DNA from: Geosiphon pyriformis
Lineage: Eukaryota > Glomeromycota > Glomeromycetes > Archaeosporales > Geosiphonaceae
Assembly (NCBI GenBank): GCA_016748015.1
Contig: JAAOMT010000429.1
Coordinates: 62,001-126,000 of the forward strand
DNA: 64,000 nucleotides
Reading direction: 5' to 3'
Part shown: positions 24,300 through 36,247 of the stretch, in pieces
Numbering within the stretch: position 1 is the first letter of the stretch
Layout of the letters: every line of letters starts with the position of its first letter
Notes under the pieces: generated by a model
What the model saw: the letters and a program-made list of their open reading frames with translations, nothing else
The model's database searches: none
What the model was told of the DNA's origin: nothing
Program-made: the position numbers and the translations under genes

Positions 24300-24995
24300 T
24301 TATAATTCCTACATCCACCACACTTTACAACAATCTAATTATCGATGGCCAAGGCTGATATGCATCGATTGCAGCAAAAAACTGTCGTCAATGGGTGCAT
24401 GCTGTGGCGACAATAAGGAATACCACACTGCAACAAAGTTCTACTGTCATCCATGCTTACTTAAATGCTTTGGATGACCAAAAAGGCAAGGAAAATGGGA
24501 TAACCAATTTTGTCTCACTTGTGGGAAAACTCTGCTAGATAAAGGGATGTGGAATGACATCCCAGGATGTGAAGGAACATGTGATGTGTCATGTTAATAC
24601 ACAATTCTAATAAGTGACTGGATAAGAAAAGGAACCCCAATAGAAGCAGCCTGGAGAAGAGCCGTGTAGTAACTGGACAGTTGTCCACATGACGACGATG
24701 AAATGTGGAGAATAACAATTGCCAAAATAGAAGGAGTGACACCGAAAGAGATCAGAGAAATCAAAAACAACCCATCAGAACCCATCAAGCTTGACTGGGA
24801 CGCAGAACCAGTCATAAATTTTCTGGAACCAGAAGAGTTCCATGAACACTACCAAAACTTGGCACCCACAAGAGAAGAGCAAAAACAACAGCTAGCACAG
24901 TTGAATACAAGATTGTGTTGTCATTGTTTAATTCTCAGTAACTTTAAATATTGTGACAATTGTGACCTCATTTACAATTTACCACCACGCATGAT
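24300..24995 (+). pseudogene. B cysteine-rich zinc module
   Basis: Located between protease and dUTPase. Cysteine pairs: CIDC (about 24361), ACCG, FYCHPCLLKC (about 24435-24465), FCLTCG (about 24507-24525), then CEGTC and VSC. After a helix-rich stretch (MWRITIAKIEGVT, PIKLDWDAEP) comes a second ribbon, CCHC-x8-YCDNC (24915-24965). A stop replaces a residue at CFG*PK. Conserved in five copies of the window; no named domain recognised. Confidence 0.75.
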
Positions 24996-25039
24996 CTACA
25001 CAATCTCTGAAAAAGAAGAACCAATCAGCAGCTGCACAT

Positions 25040-25716
25040 CAGAGTCGGAATCGCTGCTCAATCCTGATTCAAACCCCGACAATGATGACAACAAGAATAA
25101 TAGTTCCAGCTCCGTTCAAAATGGCAATGACAATGACAATGATATCAACTCAAATTCAAACTCTGACTCAAACTATAAACAATATATTGTGCTTCCTAAC
25201 CTCACCAAAGAACAAGAACTGAAATGGTTCAGTGATAATAATAAAGATATTATGTTAGAATGCATGCACAATACTAATGCAGGATTTGATCTGAGATATC
25301 TGAAAACAGAAGCCATCAAATTGGAACCACATATGCACACCTGTATCAATTTGAAAATAGCACTGGAAATTCCAGCAACAACAATAGTTCAATTAGCATC
25401 TAGGAGTAGTTTAGCAAAAAGAAGGATTAATATAAGAGGAGGAATAATTAACATAGAATATGTAGAAAATATTATTGCTATGCTACAAAATGACTCAAAT
25501 AAGGCCTATATAATAAAGCCAAATGAAAAGATAGCACAGACAATATTCTTACTTTTGGTTAAAATAGCTCAGTTAGTACCAGTAGGAAATAGGGAAGAGT
25601 TAGAAATAACAGCAAAAGAGATACAGGGGTTTGGGTCCACAAGTAGAATAGATGTATCAGTTAATATGGTGGAAGAAGAAATTGTTGGCCAAGGAGAAAT
25701 TATCTCAACTGGTTAA
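25040..25716 (+). pseudogene. B dUTPase-like domain
   Basis: Contained in a long open frame (24703-25716). A Ser/Asn/Asp-rich linker (about 25040-25190) precedes the domain. Motif 1 NAGFDLRY (about 25276-25299), motif 2 ASRSSLAKR (25396-25422), motif 3 RGGIINIEY (25435-25461), motif 4 NEKIAQTIF (about 25522-25550), motif 5 QGFGSTSRID (about 25625-25655). All five trimeric dUTPase motifs are present in order. The motif-3 residue at 25450-25452 is Asn where the family has the catalytic Asp, so this copy is probably inactive. The role would be lowering dUTP during reverse transcription. Confidence 0.88.
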
Positions 25717-26980
25717 GCTATTTCTATTCCACCATATAGCCAGTACATGCTAACAATAGAAAAAAAAAAAAGAAGCAAGAACAGATTTTTGAAGCTGAAG
25801 CAACTTTTTGTAAATCAGGAGAGATTAAACTGATCAATCTCCACATACCAGCCAAAAGCTATAGTTGCATAAAAATTCCCATTTACAACAATACTGGTGA
25901 GGTCATCAACATACCAGAAAGAACCACCATCGGATATTTAACTACAGAAATAGAAGACCAACCACCAAACTCCATTCCAGACTTTTTACAACTTTGTGAA
26001 TATGTTGATATTACATCACAAACAATCTATAGACAAAACAAATGTTATTTACTCCAATCAGAACAATTGGAACAAATGAACATGGGAAACTTAGATCCAC
26101 TCCAATGTATGCAGCTCAAGATGTTGCTCAAAATGTTGCTCAACAATTTCAAGGACATTTTTGCCAGTAAAAACAAGTTTGGCCGAACTGACATCATCCA
26201 GCATCAAATCAAGATTGAAGATACAATGCCAATTAAACAAAGAGCATACAGAGTGCTGCCAGCCAGCCATAAGATCATTTGTTAAGAGATAAACCAAATA
26301 CTGGACAATGGGCTAATTCAACCATCAATGAGCCCATGGTCATCACCAGTAGTACTTGTTTGTAAAAAAAATGAAAAAATCCGATTTCGTGTAGACTACA
26401 GGAAACTCAACAGTGTAACTTGTGGAAACAGCTATCCAACTTTACGAATACAGAAATTATTCGACACTTTCGGTGGAAACAAATGGTTCTTAACATTAGA
26501 CTTGGACAGTAGTTATTGGCAAGTAGCCATGAATCCAGCTGACAAAGAGAAGACAGCATTCACCACTAAAAAAGGGAATTTTGAATTTGAAGTGATGCCA
26601 TTTGGCTTAACCAATGCCCCAACCACTTTCCAATGGCTAATGGAAATTGTTTATACTGGCTTATTGTGGAAATCAGTAGTTGTATACTTGGATGACACCA
26701 ATGTATTCTCAAAAACATTTGATAATTATCTTTATCATCTTCAACAAGTGTTCGAAAGACTAAGAAAAGCAGGACTAAAGTTAAATGCAACAAAGTGTTT
26801 TTTTAGCAAGACAGAACTAAAATTTTTGGAACACATAGTCAGTAAAGACGGCATCAAAACGGATCCAGAGAAAATAGAGATAGTAAAGAACTTTCCAGTA
26901 CCAATCAATGTGACTGAATTGAAATCATTTTTGGGATTTGTGAGCTATTATTGACACTTTATAAAGAACTTTTCAAAGAT
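25717..26980 (+). pseudogene. B linker and reverse transcriptase
   Basis: A frameshift in the A run near 25757-25770 separates it from the dUTPase frame. RT motifs: VVLVCKKNEKIRFRVDYRKL, FLTLDLDSSYWQVAM, FEVMPFGLTNAPTTFQWLM, then VVYLDDTNVFSKT with an intact YLDD box (26685-26696), and KTELKFLEHIVSKDGI. A 208-residue stretch is open (26328-26954). It would copy element RNA to cDNA. Confidence 0.93.
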
Positions 26981-27470
26981 AGCTCAACCACTCAATAATC
27001 TGCAAACTAAGAATACCAAATATGAATGGACAGAAAGTCAACAAGAAGCTTTTGATATTCTGAAAAGAAAGCTCATTCAAGCTCCAGTACTGATCTACTC
27101 AGATCACAACAAATCATTCATCATTACTACTGATGTATCAGGCCAAACATTGAGAGCAGTACTTTCTCAGAAGGGACCAGACGGCAGAAAACATCCAGTA
27201 GCATATGCCAGCTGAGGTCTAACACCAGCCGAAAAGAACTATAGAACACCAGAACTAGAACATTTAGCAATCTATTGGGCAGTCATGAAGTAAAACGAAT
27301 ACTTAAACCAAAAGTTTGATATATACATAGATCATAAAAGATTAACATCACTTCAAAAGCAAGAATTTGATGACAGCTGCCAATCCAGATAGAAAATGAC
27401 ACTATCACAATATACTTATACTATACACTATAAGAAAGGAAAAGACAATGGAAATGCCAACGGTTTGTCG
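26981..27470 (+). pseudogene. B RNase H
   Basis: Follows the RT connection. APVLIYSDHNKSFIITTDVSG carries the first Asp, ELEHLAIYWAVMK the Glu, FDIYIDHKRLTSL the later Asp. Three stops interrupt it. It would degrade the RNA strand of the RNA-DNA hybrid. Confidence 0.85.
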
Positions 27471-28800
27471 TAAATAAGACAAATCTAAGAACATTTCAAC
27501 CCAAAAATATAACAAAACCAGAACAATACCAATGAAAAATAACAAAAGATGAACATACAAAAATATCAACAACTCCAACATTATATAAACACTCAACAGT
27601 TCAAGGAGAATTTATCTCAAATGGAATAAAAGAGGATCAAACAACAATCAAAATATTTTATCACTTACCAAAATATACTTTATCAGAAAAATAGAAGAGA
27701 TCTAGATCAACCAACCAGAGTAATTACAGAGCCAGAAAAAGAAACTATATTATTTAACATGTACTCAAATCCAACAGCCAGACACTTTCACAAAGAAGCA
27801 ATTATGGAAAGAACCAGAAAAAAATACTATTGGCCATCAATGTATTTAGACATCATCCAATATGTTCAAAATTGTGACGCTTGTCAGTGAAGAGGAGGAA
27901 CAAAACCCAGTGAACCATTAAGACCAATCAAAGTGGGACAACCATTTGACTGGATTGGAATTGATTTAGTCGGACTATTAACAATCACCAGCAGAGAAAA
28001 CAGATATATAGCAGTAGCCATAGACTATCTTACTAAATGGCCAGAGGCAAAAGCAATTCAAAAAGCAAATGCAGAATCTATTGCCAAATTCGTTCATCAA
28101 GATTTAATTTGTTGACACAGATGTTCAAAAGAATTATTATCAGACCAAGGAACTCATTTTGTGAACAGAACATTAACAGAATTGAGCCAAAAATTTGGAA
28201 TTAAGAGACCACTATCATCATCATACTATCCACAAACCAATGGATTAGTTGAAAGATTCAATAAAATATTGTGTGAAGCAATTGCCAAACTCAGCCAAGA
28301 AAACCAGAACGAATGAGATTTGTTCATACTATTAGTATTATTTGCTTATCGGATAATAAAGCAAGATACTATACAAGCAACACCATTTGAATTAGTATAT
28401 GGTAGAACAGCAATATTACCAGTAGAGAGAGAAATTAATACATATCCAGCTGAACCAATAACAGAAGAGAATTTTCAAGAAACATTGCTAAGAAGAACAT
28501 ATGACTTAATAGAAACATTGGAAAACAAATGAAGAAGAGCAGCTGACAATATTCAAAAGTCACAAAAAAAACAGAAAGAAAGACACGATAGTCAACTACT
28601 AAACAAACCAGTTGAATTCAAGATTGGAGACAAAGTACTCTTATATTGTACCAAAGTGAAAAAACAATGGAGTGGAAAATTTGACCACAAATGAGATGGA
28701 CCATTTCACATAGAAGAAATTCTAGAAAATGAAGCTTACAAATTAAGACTGGATAACAAAATTTTAACCAAAGCAGCACATAGAGATCGACTAAAATCAT
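27471..28800 (+). pseudogene. B integrase with GPY/F module
   Basis: HHCC zinc region (about 27775-27890: RHFHKEAIMERTRKKYYWP, NCDAC). Catalytic triad complete: Asp 27963-27965 (GIDLVG), Asp 28143-28145 (SDQGTHFVN), Glu 28251-28253 (GLVERFN), with 35 residues between the second Asp and the Glu (DD35E). The GPY/F module is at about 28690-28790 (DGPFHIEEILENEAYKLRL). Stops at Cys-His and other positions make it inactive. No chromodomain follows. Confidence 0.9.
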
Positions 28801-29615
28801 ACCACAACATCACACTACCATCTACCAGTAATATTCCACAATTAGGAGTACAGAGAATACTAGTCCAACCAGATGAGATTCTATGAGATCTGGAACCAAT
28901 CATTATTATTGACAACAACACGTTAAATTGATTCATCAAAAGAATATATAAAAACATAGTAAACGTAACAGGAAATATCAGAAAAATAGAAATTACAGAC
29001 AACATTCACTCACTAGCACAACAACTCTTTCAATTAATCTAACACCAGGAAATAGAGATTACAATCAATCAACAAACCATTCGATATCAAGATACTAGAA
29101 AGACATTGCAACCCAGAACACAGAAGAAAACTAAAAATACTGTGGACAAAATCATTGTGAAAGTAAAATTAGCAATAAGAGAGTCAACAAAAGAGTTACT
29201 ATATCAAGAGTTGACTAAAGAAACCTGGAATTGGTGGATACAACAATTTCCACGAAACTATTGTTATTTTTACTTGGGACAACACGTAAATATCCAGAAT
29301 CTATATATGGATAAAACAAAGTGATTATTTGACAAAAGAATACTACAACAATTAGAACATTTTGTGGAAAAGAACAATTTATCTACACAGACACAAGCTA
29401 TATACCGAATACACACAGCATTTCAAGAGAGACCAGAAATATTACTCAACAAAGCAATAGATATGATTACCAGTAATCAATTGGGAAAGATCACCAATGC
29501 GCAATTTGAAGAATTACAGACCCAAATAACACAAGTAATTTTCGAAAATGAAATCCAGAAAATACTTCAAGAGGGGGAATTAAATGAGTTGGATTTCGAC
29601 AGAGCTCAATATTAA
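28801..29615 (+). pseudogene. B pol C-terminal extension, unknown domain
   Basis: About 270 codons after the GPY/F module. It has a Lys/Thr-rich stretch, an aromatic segment (TWNWWIQQFP, FYLGQHVNIQNLYMDKTK, 29220-29324) and a helical C-terminus (IYRIHTAFQERPEILL, ITNAQFEELQTQITQV, ending DRAQY). The stop lies in the purine tract. The aromatic and terminal segments are kept in A2, A1 and C. It does not resemble a chromodomain or an envelope protein. Confidence 0.72.
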
Positions 29616-29628
29616 AAGGAGGAAATAA
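29612..29628 (+). promoter_or_regulatory. Polypurine tract of B
   Basis: TTAAAAGGAGGAAATAA directly before the 3' LTR, overlapping the pol stop codon. A2 and C carry the same tract in place (about 15833-15848 and 42034-42050). Confidence 0.75.
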
Positions 29629-30504
29629 TGTTACTCATAGAAATATAGGAAATATATTAGCATAATTATTAGCCAATCAGAAGTAGGCATAGTAAATATA
29701 GAATTCCAGGATCCTTCTTAGAAATTGCAGGATTCCAGAAATTTCAGGATTTTCTGATGAAGAATCACAGAATTCCAGAATTCCAGGATTCCTCTCAAAG
29801 AAATCGCAGGATTCCAGGAATTCCAGAATTCCTGTCATGAAGAATCGAGGGATTGAGGAATTTTAATTATGTATATATAGCAGCAGGATTAGAAGCTGAA
29901 AAGACAAACCTCTCAGTTTAGATTTGATTTAAGCAATCTTCTAGTTTCCAATTATTAAATAAATAATTATTCTATATCTCAATCTACTCTCCACTATCAA
30001 CACTTCATGTTGATAGTAATTGATACTTAACCATACTGGAATAATAGCTCTTGATCATGGCTATTGACGGAATACTAACTTACTAAATTGCCTTGGCTTA
30101 TTTTCTTTATTTTATTTTCTTTTCTTTCGTTCTTTTCTTTTTTTGTGTTGTTTTGTTGTTGTATACTAATTGATTAAGGATTAAAAGCACTGAGTTATTG
30201 ATGTTACAGATAGCCTGGTAAAAGACCCAGAAATAAGGGTAGATTTATATATATTATCAGTTAGCTTACCAGAAGGGCACAACTACCAGAATAAATTTGG
30301 CCACCAAGCTGAGAAAGAAATTGGAAAACAACTGACAACAAATAACAAATTGCCACACTATTGAATCTCTGTCCATTATACAAAGAACTCTATCAAAACC
30401 TTCAGATACAACACTTTCAGAATATCATTGACAGAAATAGCTTTTGAGTACCTCATTACAAGTTTGTTATTTGATTCGAGACCCCAAATAATTCATTTGT
30501 AACA
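29629..30504 (+). repeat. 3' LTR of B
   Basis: 876 bp, TGTTACTCATAG to TTTGTAACA, followed by the duplicated ATGG. It is nearly the same length as the 5' LTR; the differences are almost all C/T or G/A. Confidence 0.95.
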
Positions 30505-30508
30505 ATGG

Positions 30509-30895
30509 GTAAAATAAAAATATTAGTTAATATGGTAGAAAAAAACAATTAATTAGAAAGAAATTATTTTCACTAATTAATCAATTTCAATTCTATTATA
30601 TAATTAATATATGTTAATTATTAAAAAAAAATAAGAGATCAACTTCAGATTTTTGAAATAAAATTTACTATTTATAAATCAGAAAAAATTGCTATTACCA
30701 ATCTCTATATACTAGTTAAGAACCACAAATACATTAAAATTCTAATATACAATACAATTAGAAACTTAATAAAAATACCAAGTAGAATTACCATCAAATA
30801 CTTAAACACTAAAGTTAAAAACCAAGCACCAATTACCATTTCAGATTTTTACAACTGTGTAAATATGTAAATTTTACATTACAATCTATCTATAG
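30509..30895 (+). pseudogene. C dUTPase end and linker
   Basis: Directly continues the dUTPase interrupted at 20332: KILVNMVEKNN aligns to B's VSVNMVEEE. The linker (LLIIKKKIRDQLQIFEIKFTI, then TNLYI, KFLIYN-like) follows up to 30895, where LTR D is inserted. The tetranucleotide ATAG at 30892-30895 is duplicated at 38467-38470. Confidence 0.78.
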
Positions 30896-31431
30896 TATTA
30901 TAGATAATTATTTAGAATATTAAAACAAATAATAAACTTATAACTTGATGCTTAATAGTTGGAAATATTGGTAATTTTTAAAGGTTTTGGAGTTTAAAAG
31001 TTTTAGTTAAGTCCTTTGTATAATAAACAAAAATTCAATTAATGGTTTTTTTTGTGAATATTTTTTTTTAGTATGGTATCTGATTTATTTTGGCAGTTGT
31101 GCTCTTTTGGTAAGCTATTTTTAAGTTTTTTACTCTTGTTCTTGGGTCTTTTACTAGGCTATTTTTGATATTAATTACTTAATACTTAATCTTTTTAATC
31201 AATTAGTAAACAACAAAAAAAATAATATAAAATAATATAAAATAAAAAAAAATAAGAAAAAAAATAAAAAATTAATATTCTATTAATAGTTATAATTAAG
31301 AACTATTGGTTTAGTATAGTTAAGTATTAGATTTTATTAACATAAAGTGTTAATAGTATAAAATAGATTAATATATTTTTAATTAAGTAATAATAATATG
31401 GTTTTAAATGATAATAGATGTTTTTATTAAT
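30896..31431 (-). repeat. Solo LTR D, left part
   Basis: Minus-strand LTR of the A/B family, strongly decayed. It starts TATTATAG where the intact LTR has TGTTACAG. The right part resumes at 38196 after the LINE insertion. Flanking ATAG duplication (30892-30895 and 38467-38470) with no internal region indicates an LTR-LTR recombination product. Confidence 0.85.
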
Positions 31432-31455
31432 TTTTATTTTTTATTTTTTATTATG
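31432..31455 (-). repeat. LINE1 3' tail of TAAAAAA repeats
   Basis: The plus strand shows three T-rich heptamers (ATTTTTT type) between the target duplication and the 3' untranslated region. Read on the minus strand, the element ends in TAAAAAA-like repeats rather than a plain poly(A). Confidence 0.65.
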
Positions 31456-31573
31456 TTTAATGAGTGAGGTCCAAATACTACCTAGAACTATACATTAATG
31501 AAATAATCTAAACTAAGCATAAATCATGTGCTTAACCACACGTGACCAGCCACTTGAGCCAGTCAGAACAACA

Positions 31574-34500
31574 CTACACAACTATATTAACAGAAATCAT
31601 GTCACCAATACCTGAAAAAAACAAACAAGACTTGTGAAATCCAAAAAATACACCAAAAACTTTAGTAACACCAAGCAATTTAATCACACCAGGCAACAAC
31701 CTCGAAACTGAACCAAAAACTGAGATGGAAATAGATCCGTCCACTGGGATCAGATTATTCTTTTTAATAAAAGCACAATGCTTGGTACAGACCAACCAAA
31801 TATCATTCCTAAAAGCAGAACATAGAGAGCACATAAAATCAGTAATTTTAACACCAGCAATCTTGGGATCATGGAAGACAGTAATAGCCTCCTGAAGCCA
31901 TTCATTAAAAACAAAACTCTTATAAAGAGCCAAGAAGATCAGCAAATCCGAAGCACAGGTCAACATCAATTGCAACACAACTGAAGAGAGAAAAGAGAGC
32001 CCAGAAAGTAATCTCCAATAAAACATGTAGAATTCTAGAACCTGACAACAAGCCGAATCATCAACTGCACAAAAAAACACATGATCAGAAATCTCTATCT
32101 CACCACAATATAAACACAGAACACTAAGATAACATTTATTGTAAATGCGCTTCTGGACAGTTACAGGAAGCTAATGGTGCAAAGCCTTCATAAAATAAGT
32201 ACGAGTATCAGCTGTGAGCCTGTTAGTGAAACCAGTGGCTATATTCAAATCAGGGTGCCAAACTCTAAAAGAGCTAAGCCAGTCAACATCTGACCACAAA
32301 CTACTAGCCAAAAATCCAGAACCGGAACTGACCTCTCAGTATGCACGACAAACCGCATGATAAACATCTCAAACAAAGTGTTTAAAATTACCAAAAACAA
32401 CACCATCATCTGCCAACAAAAAGTGTCTATCTACATAAGGAAGAAGATACCAACCAGATAGAGATGCAACATCAATGATGTTATCAGCGCAATCATTTTC
32501 CAAGATGCTGGAATGGCCCTTGACTTTGTGCCAACTAACTCTCAAATTCTTACTGTAGATAACATTCCGAATATGCTGACGCTCAACCCAACATCGATTG
32601 CAAAAGTCAGGGCATATTAGACTTAACTCAGACCTATAAGCATCTAAAGCTGCTTGACTATCCAAAAACAAATCAATAGAATGAGCTGCAGGCATGCACT
32701 CCAAAGCCAATGCTATAGCCTGTAATTCTGCTAAAGTAGATGACACTAAATCCTGAATACTGACACCTAAACTCAAATCAATGTCCTCAAAAAAAACAGC
32801 AGCCCCAGCTCTACAATTAACTGTATCCAAATTCTTCAAAGAACTATTCATATATACAAATAAACTATTGACGTCAACCTGGAAAAGACGACCATGGGCA
32901 GTCACAAAATCATCAGATTCACAAAAGTTAAGAGGATCAGCACCAACTGAGGCTGTAAAAAACGAATGAGAAGCCATAAAAAATGCAACAGAAAGTCCAA
33001 ACCATTCAGGAACTGGGCCACGAGAGTCCAGTCTCTTCCACCACTTGAAGGTGCATTAGCTAAAAACAATGCCATGACAATCATGAAGCTGATTCACAAA
33101 AGCAATGCCAAAACGCCAGAGAAAAGGTAAAAACTTGAAAAACAAAGACTTGCCAAGAATGACAGACATAGGAATCCTGTTGCAAAACCGAAAAGCACTG
33201 GCCAAAAAGCCATCCAAAGACAAATTGCAATCAAGAAGAATGCAAACCATACCAGCCAAGAAATTATTAGAAACACTGACATGAATACAAGCAGAAGAAA
33301 TCAATAGATAAATGGGCTACCAACACAGAACCTGTAAGTCATGTGACCTGTGACTGAACAGACACCCCAAAATTCCGTCAAAGTTTGCAAAACTAATAAG
33401 TGAAGCTACTTTACTCTCAAATTAACACTGTAAAAATGATTTTAAACTATAAAAAGAGGGATGGTGAATAGTATTACTGGAAAAGTCCATCAGGAGACCA
33501 GCTTTTAGCTTCAAGTCCTTGCGAATCAGAGCATTCTATTTATCACACACACCAACAGGAATATTGCCGAACTGTGTCCTATAGCTAATTATGGAATGAA
33601 AAACTGCTGACATCAGATACAAGAACTGCTTATCCGAAACCACCTTCCTTAGAACTAAATTAGTAAAGAAATGAATATTTGAATGTGCTTTAGCCAAGCT
33701 AGGCCTAGAAAGACCCTCAGTTGACAAAAAAATACCAAGATACTGATGAAGTTCTCCTCTACAGACAACAGAAATAGGCAAACCACTAATAAAAAGAGAT
33801 GGAACACTGACCCTGCTGTTGATTAGAATGACCACAGTTTTGTCATTATTAATTGAAATGTCATTGATTCAAAAAAATTCATTAGCAATGTTGAGAATAT
33901 GCTAAGTAGCAGCCTGACTGCTACCAACCCAAATAGTATCATCAACAAAGGCACCAGCAGCAAGGAAAGTAGAAAACTCAGTCTGAGATTCAGTGCCACC
34001 ACTCCCAAAAACAAAATGAGAATTGAGCCTGTAACCACGCATACTTTTTTGATGCTTGACTTTACACAAAAGAGAATCATAAAATATGCGCCACAGCAGA
34101 AGAGAAAAAACTTCATCTTGGTTCAACTCATCAAACACCCGATAACCATCTGTCAAACCAAAATCTGTCATGACATGGTTGGTTCAGTTCCTATAAATAC
34201 TACCAAAAAAGCGAACAAATTTACTACACATTTTGATCCTAACCAAGCTCTTCTTAAGGTGCTCCCAGTCAACCAAATCATATGTCTTCCACATGTCCTG
34301 CAGAACAAGCCAAAGTTCCCGGTTTTTTTTCAAAACATTTTCACTTACCAAGCCAACTGCAAAAATAGGAGACTGAGTTGTTGTACTCTTTAGAACTGAA
34401 AAATTGTCACCACACAAAACATCATATGAGCTGTAAGCCAGTGAGATCCTATCTGAAAGAATCTTGGATAAAATTTTACGAGCTGTTTCAATCAAAGCAA

Positions 34501-36247
34501 TAGAATGAGTATTCGTGAGAACACCCTTCTACTCATAAGGTTTGAGAATCATTGAAACCCAAGCTTTCTTCCAAGAACCAGGCACCAACTCACAAGACAA
34601 ACAAGAATTTAAAAGAACCAAAAACAAACCCAAAACCAACTTATTACAACATTTCTAAAGCTCATTAGAGATGCCTGAAAGACCAGCAGCTTTCTTATCT
34701 GGAAAATTGGTTATCACATAATGCAACTTATCAAAATTAATCTCACTCATCACTCCAGAAAAAGCATCATCAAAGACGTAGTCCAAAGGTTGATATTGAC
34801 GAAACCAAGTATCAGAGATATCATCAACTACCACACGCTTTCTGGTCTATCCTTCTATGATAGCATCCATCTTGAACTTAACCAAATCAGATTCAAGAAC
34901 TAACTTATTATTTACAACCAGATGGTCCAAAACCACTTTGCAAAAAAGATGTTCCAACACACTTCTGATTGTACGACCCTTATCTAGTTCAAAACTCTCT
35001 ATTCTATTGGTAATAGCCTGCCTAATGTGAGATTTTTCAGCACGCTTGGACTCCAGCAATTTAGAAGAGTGGTATAACTTCCTTACTTTGGCCAAAGCAG
35101 AACGAATGTCATCAAATTTAGCACCAGAAAAAAACATAGATCTTACTGTCGAAGCACCAGCAAAGTCAAGATTGTTTCATGTACCCAAAAGTGAAGCAAA
35201 ACTGACACTAGAACTCAAATAAGAAGCCTTTACCAGCTTGGAAACCAACAGCTCCAGCTTATGAAACCTAGATGACACTTTATTGCAAACCGTATCAAAA
35301 TCTTTAAACCATCTTTTCTTGAAAGCACCATCAGCTGAGAGAACTATGATTTTACGAATAATGTCTCACATAGTGCCAAGATCAAAAAACTTCACAGCAA
35401 CACCAAACGCACCTGAAAACATAGTAGTGTTAGCAGCCATAGCATCCTTAAACTCAAGCCATTTAGCCTCACTGGCATTTTTGACATCAAATTTCCAATG
35501 ATCTTTATTCACCTGCTTGCGAAGAGTAAACAAGTGTGTATCTAATAAACTGCCCAGGCCCACAAACACAGTCTGGTAGTCTGTATCAAAATATTCACTA
35601 ATGTCCGAAACACTGCAATGTACCAAAGAATTGACCAGATTTGGTGAAATAAACACATAATTAATAGTTTTTATGACACCCCTAGAATTCACCCAAGTGA
35701 GCATCTTAATGGCCAGACTTCCAATCAAAGAGTTAACCAACCCCAACTCAAGGCACTTTTTGAAACTTGCACACTTTTGAGAACTATTTTCATTAAAATC
35801 ACCACCAAGGACGACAAAAGAAGACCCATTAACAGCTTTAACAATAAAAAAGTTGATTTTACCAGCCTGAGAAAACCAAACCACTGATAAAGCACCAGCA
35901 TAGAGCCCCAAAATAGACACTGAAAGTTTATTTTTAAAAAGCAACTTGATGGATAGGAGCCAACCAGGCACCTCAGAGATCTTGCAGATGTGTTTTGCTA
36001 AAAAAAAATTCATGATGATCAACACATCAGCACCCAAAGAACCAGAATTCAGATCAGAAATAAAAACCCGAACACCATCAAATTTGTCAGTCAACCATAG
36101 ACAAACTTTCCCTTTAAGTTTCAACTCTGTAAAAATAAAAACCAAATTGTTCATATCCTTGTGTTAACAAATAACATCATCTTGCTTCGCAGGATTGTTC
36201 AAGCCACAAACATTACACATAGCAATTTTCCATACCAAACTACTCAT
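31574..36247 (-). pseudogene. LINE1 ORF2: endonuclease-RT-RNase H polyprotein
   Basis: About 1557 codons, all recognisable pieces in one frame: no frameshift, about ten nonsense codons. The start is ATG at 36247 (MSSLVWKIAMCNVCGLNN). The APE-type endonuclease has GLYAGA and VVLGGDFNEN. Its later catalytic Asp is Asn (INYVF, 35660-35662) and its catalytic His is Tyr (TDYQT, 35576-35578). RT has FVDDTIW with the Asp pair intact (33938-33949). RNase H (32977-32369) has YMNSS for the usual Y-T-D-G-S, then LAELQAIALALE and LFLDSQAALDA. A CxxC-x6-HxxxxC motif lies near 32100. All the changes are transitions. Confidence 0.93.

Larger units (their letters stand above)
20333..30504 (+). mobile_element. 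Ty3/gypsy retrotransposon B, both LTRs present
   Basis: About 10.17 kb with LTRs of 875 and 876 bp, a primer-binding site, gag-pol and a purine tract, flanked by the 4-bp duplication ATGG (20329-20332 and 30505-30508). Removing it rejoins element C. Over about 450 bp compared by eye, the two LTRs differ at roughly thirty positions, all but one transitions. It is the most complete gypsy copy here but carries dozens of stops and at least two frameshifts (near 22190 and 25760). Confidence 0.95.

Noticed and set aside
21270-29615. In-frame TGA at expected Trp positions, suggesting a code with TGA as Trp
   Set aside because: TAG and TAA also replace Trp, Gln and Arg codons, TGG is still used often, and the host genes use TGA and TAG as normal stops. 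Transition decay explains it.
28801-29615. Envelope gene or chromodomain after integrase
   Set aside because: No signal peptide, no clear transmembrane segment and no chromodomain-like aromatic cage pattern; it continues the pol frame.
33899-34393. Plus-strand open frame of 164 codons
   Set aside because: It lies opposite the LINE1 RT, which has recognisable motifs on the minus strand; a shadow.
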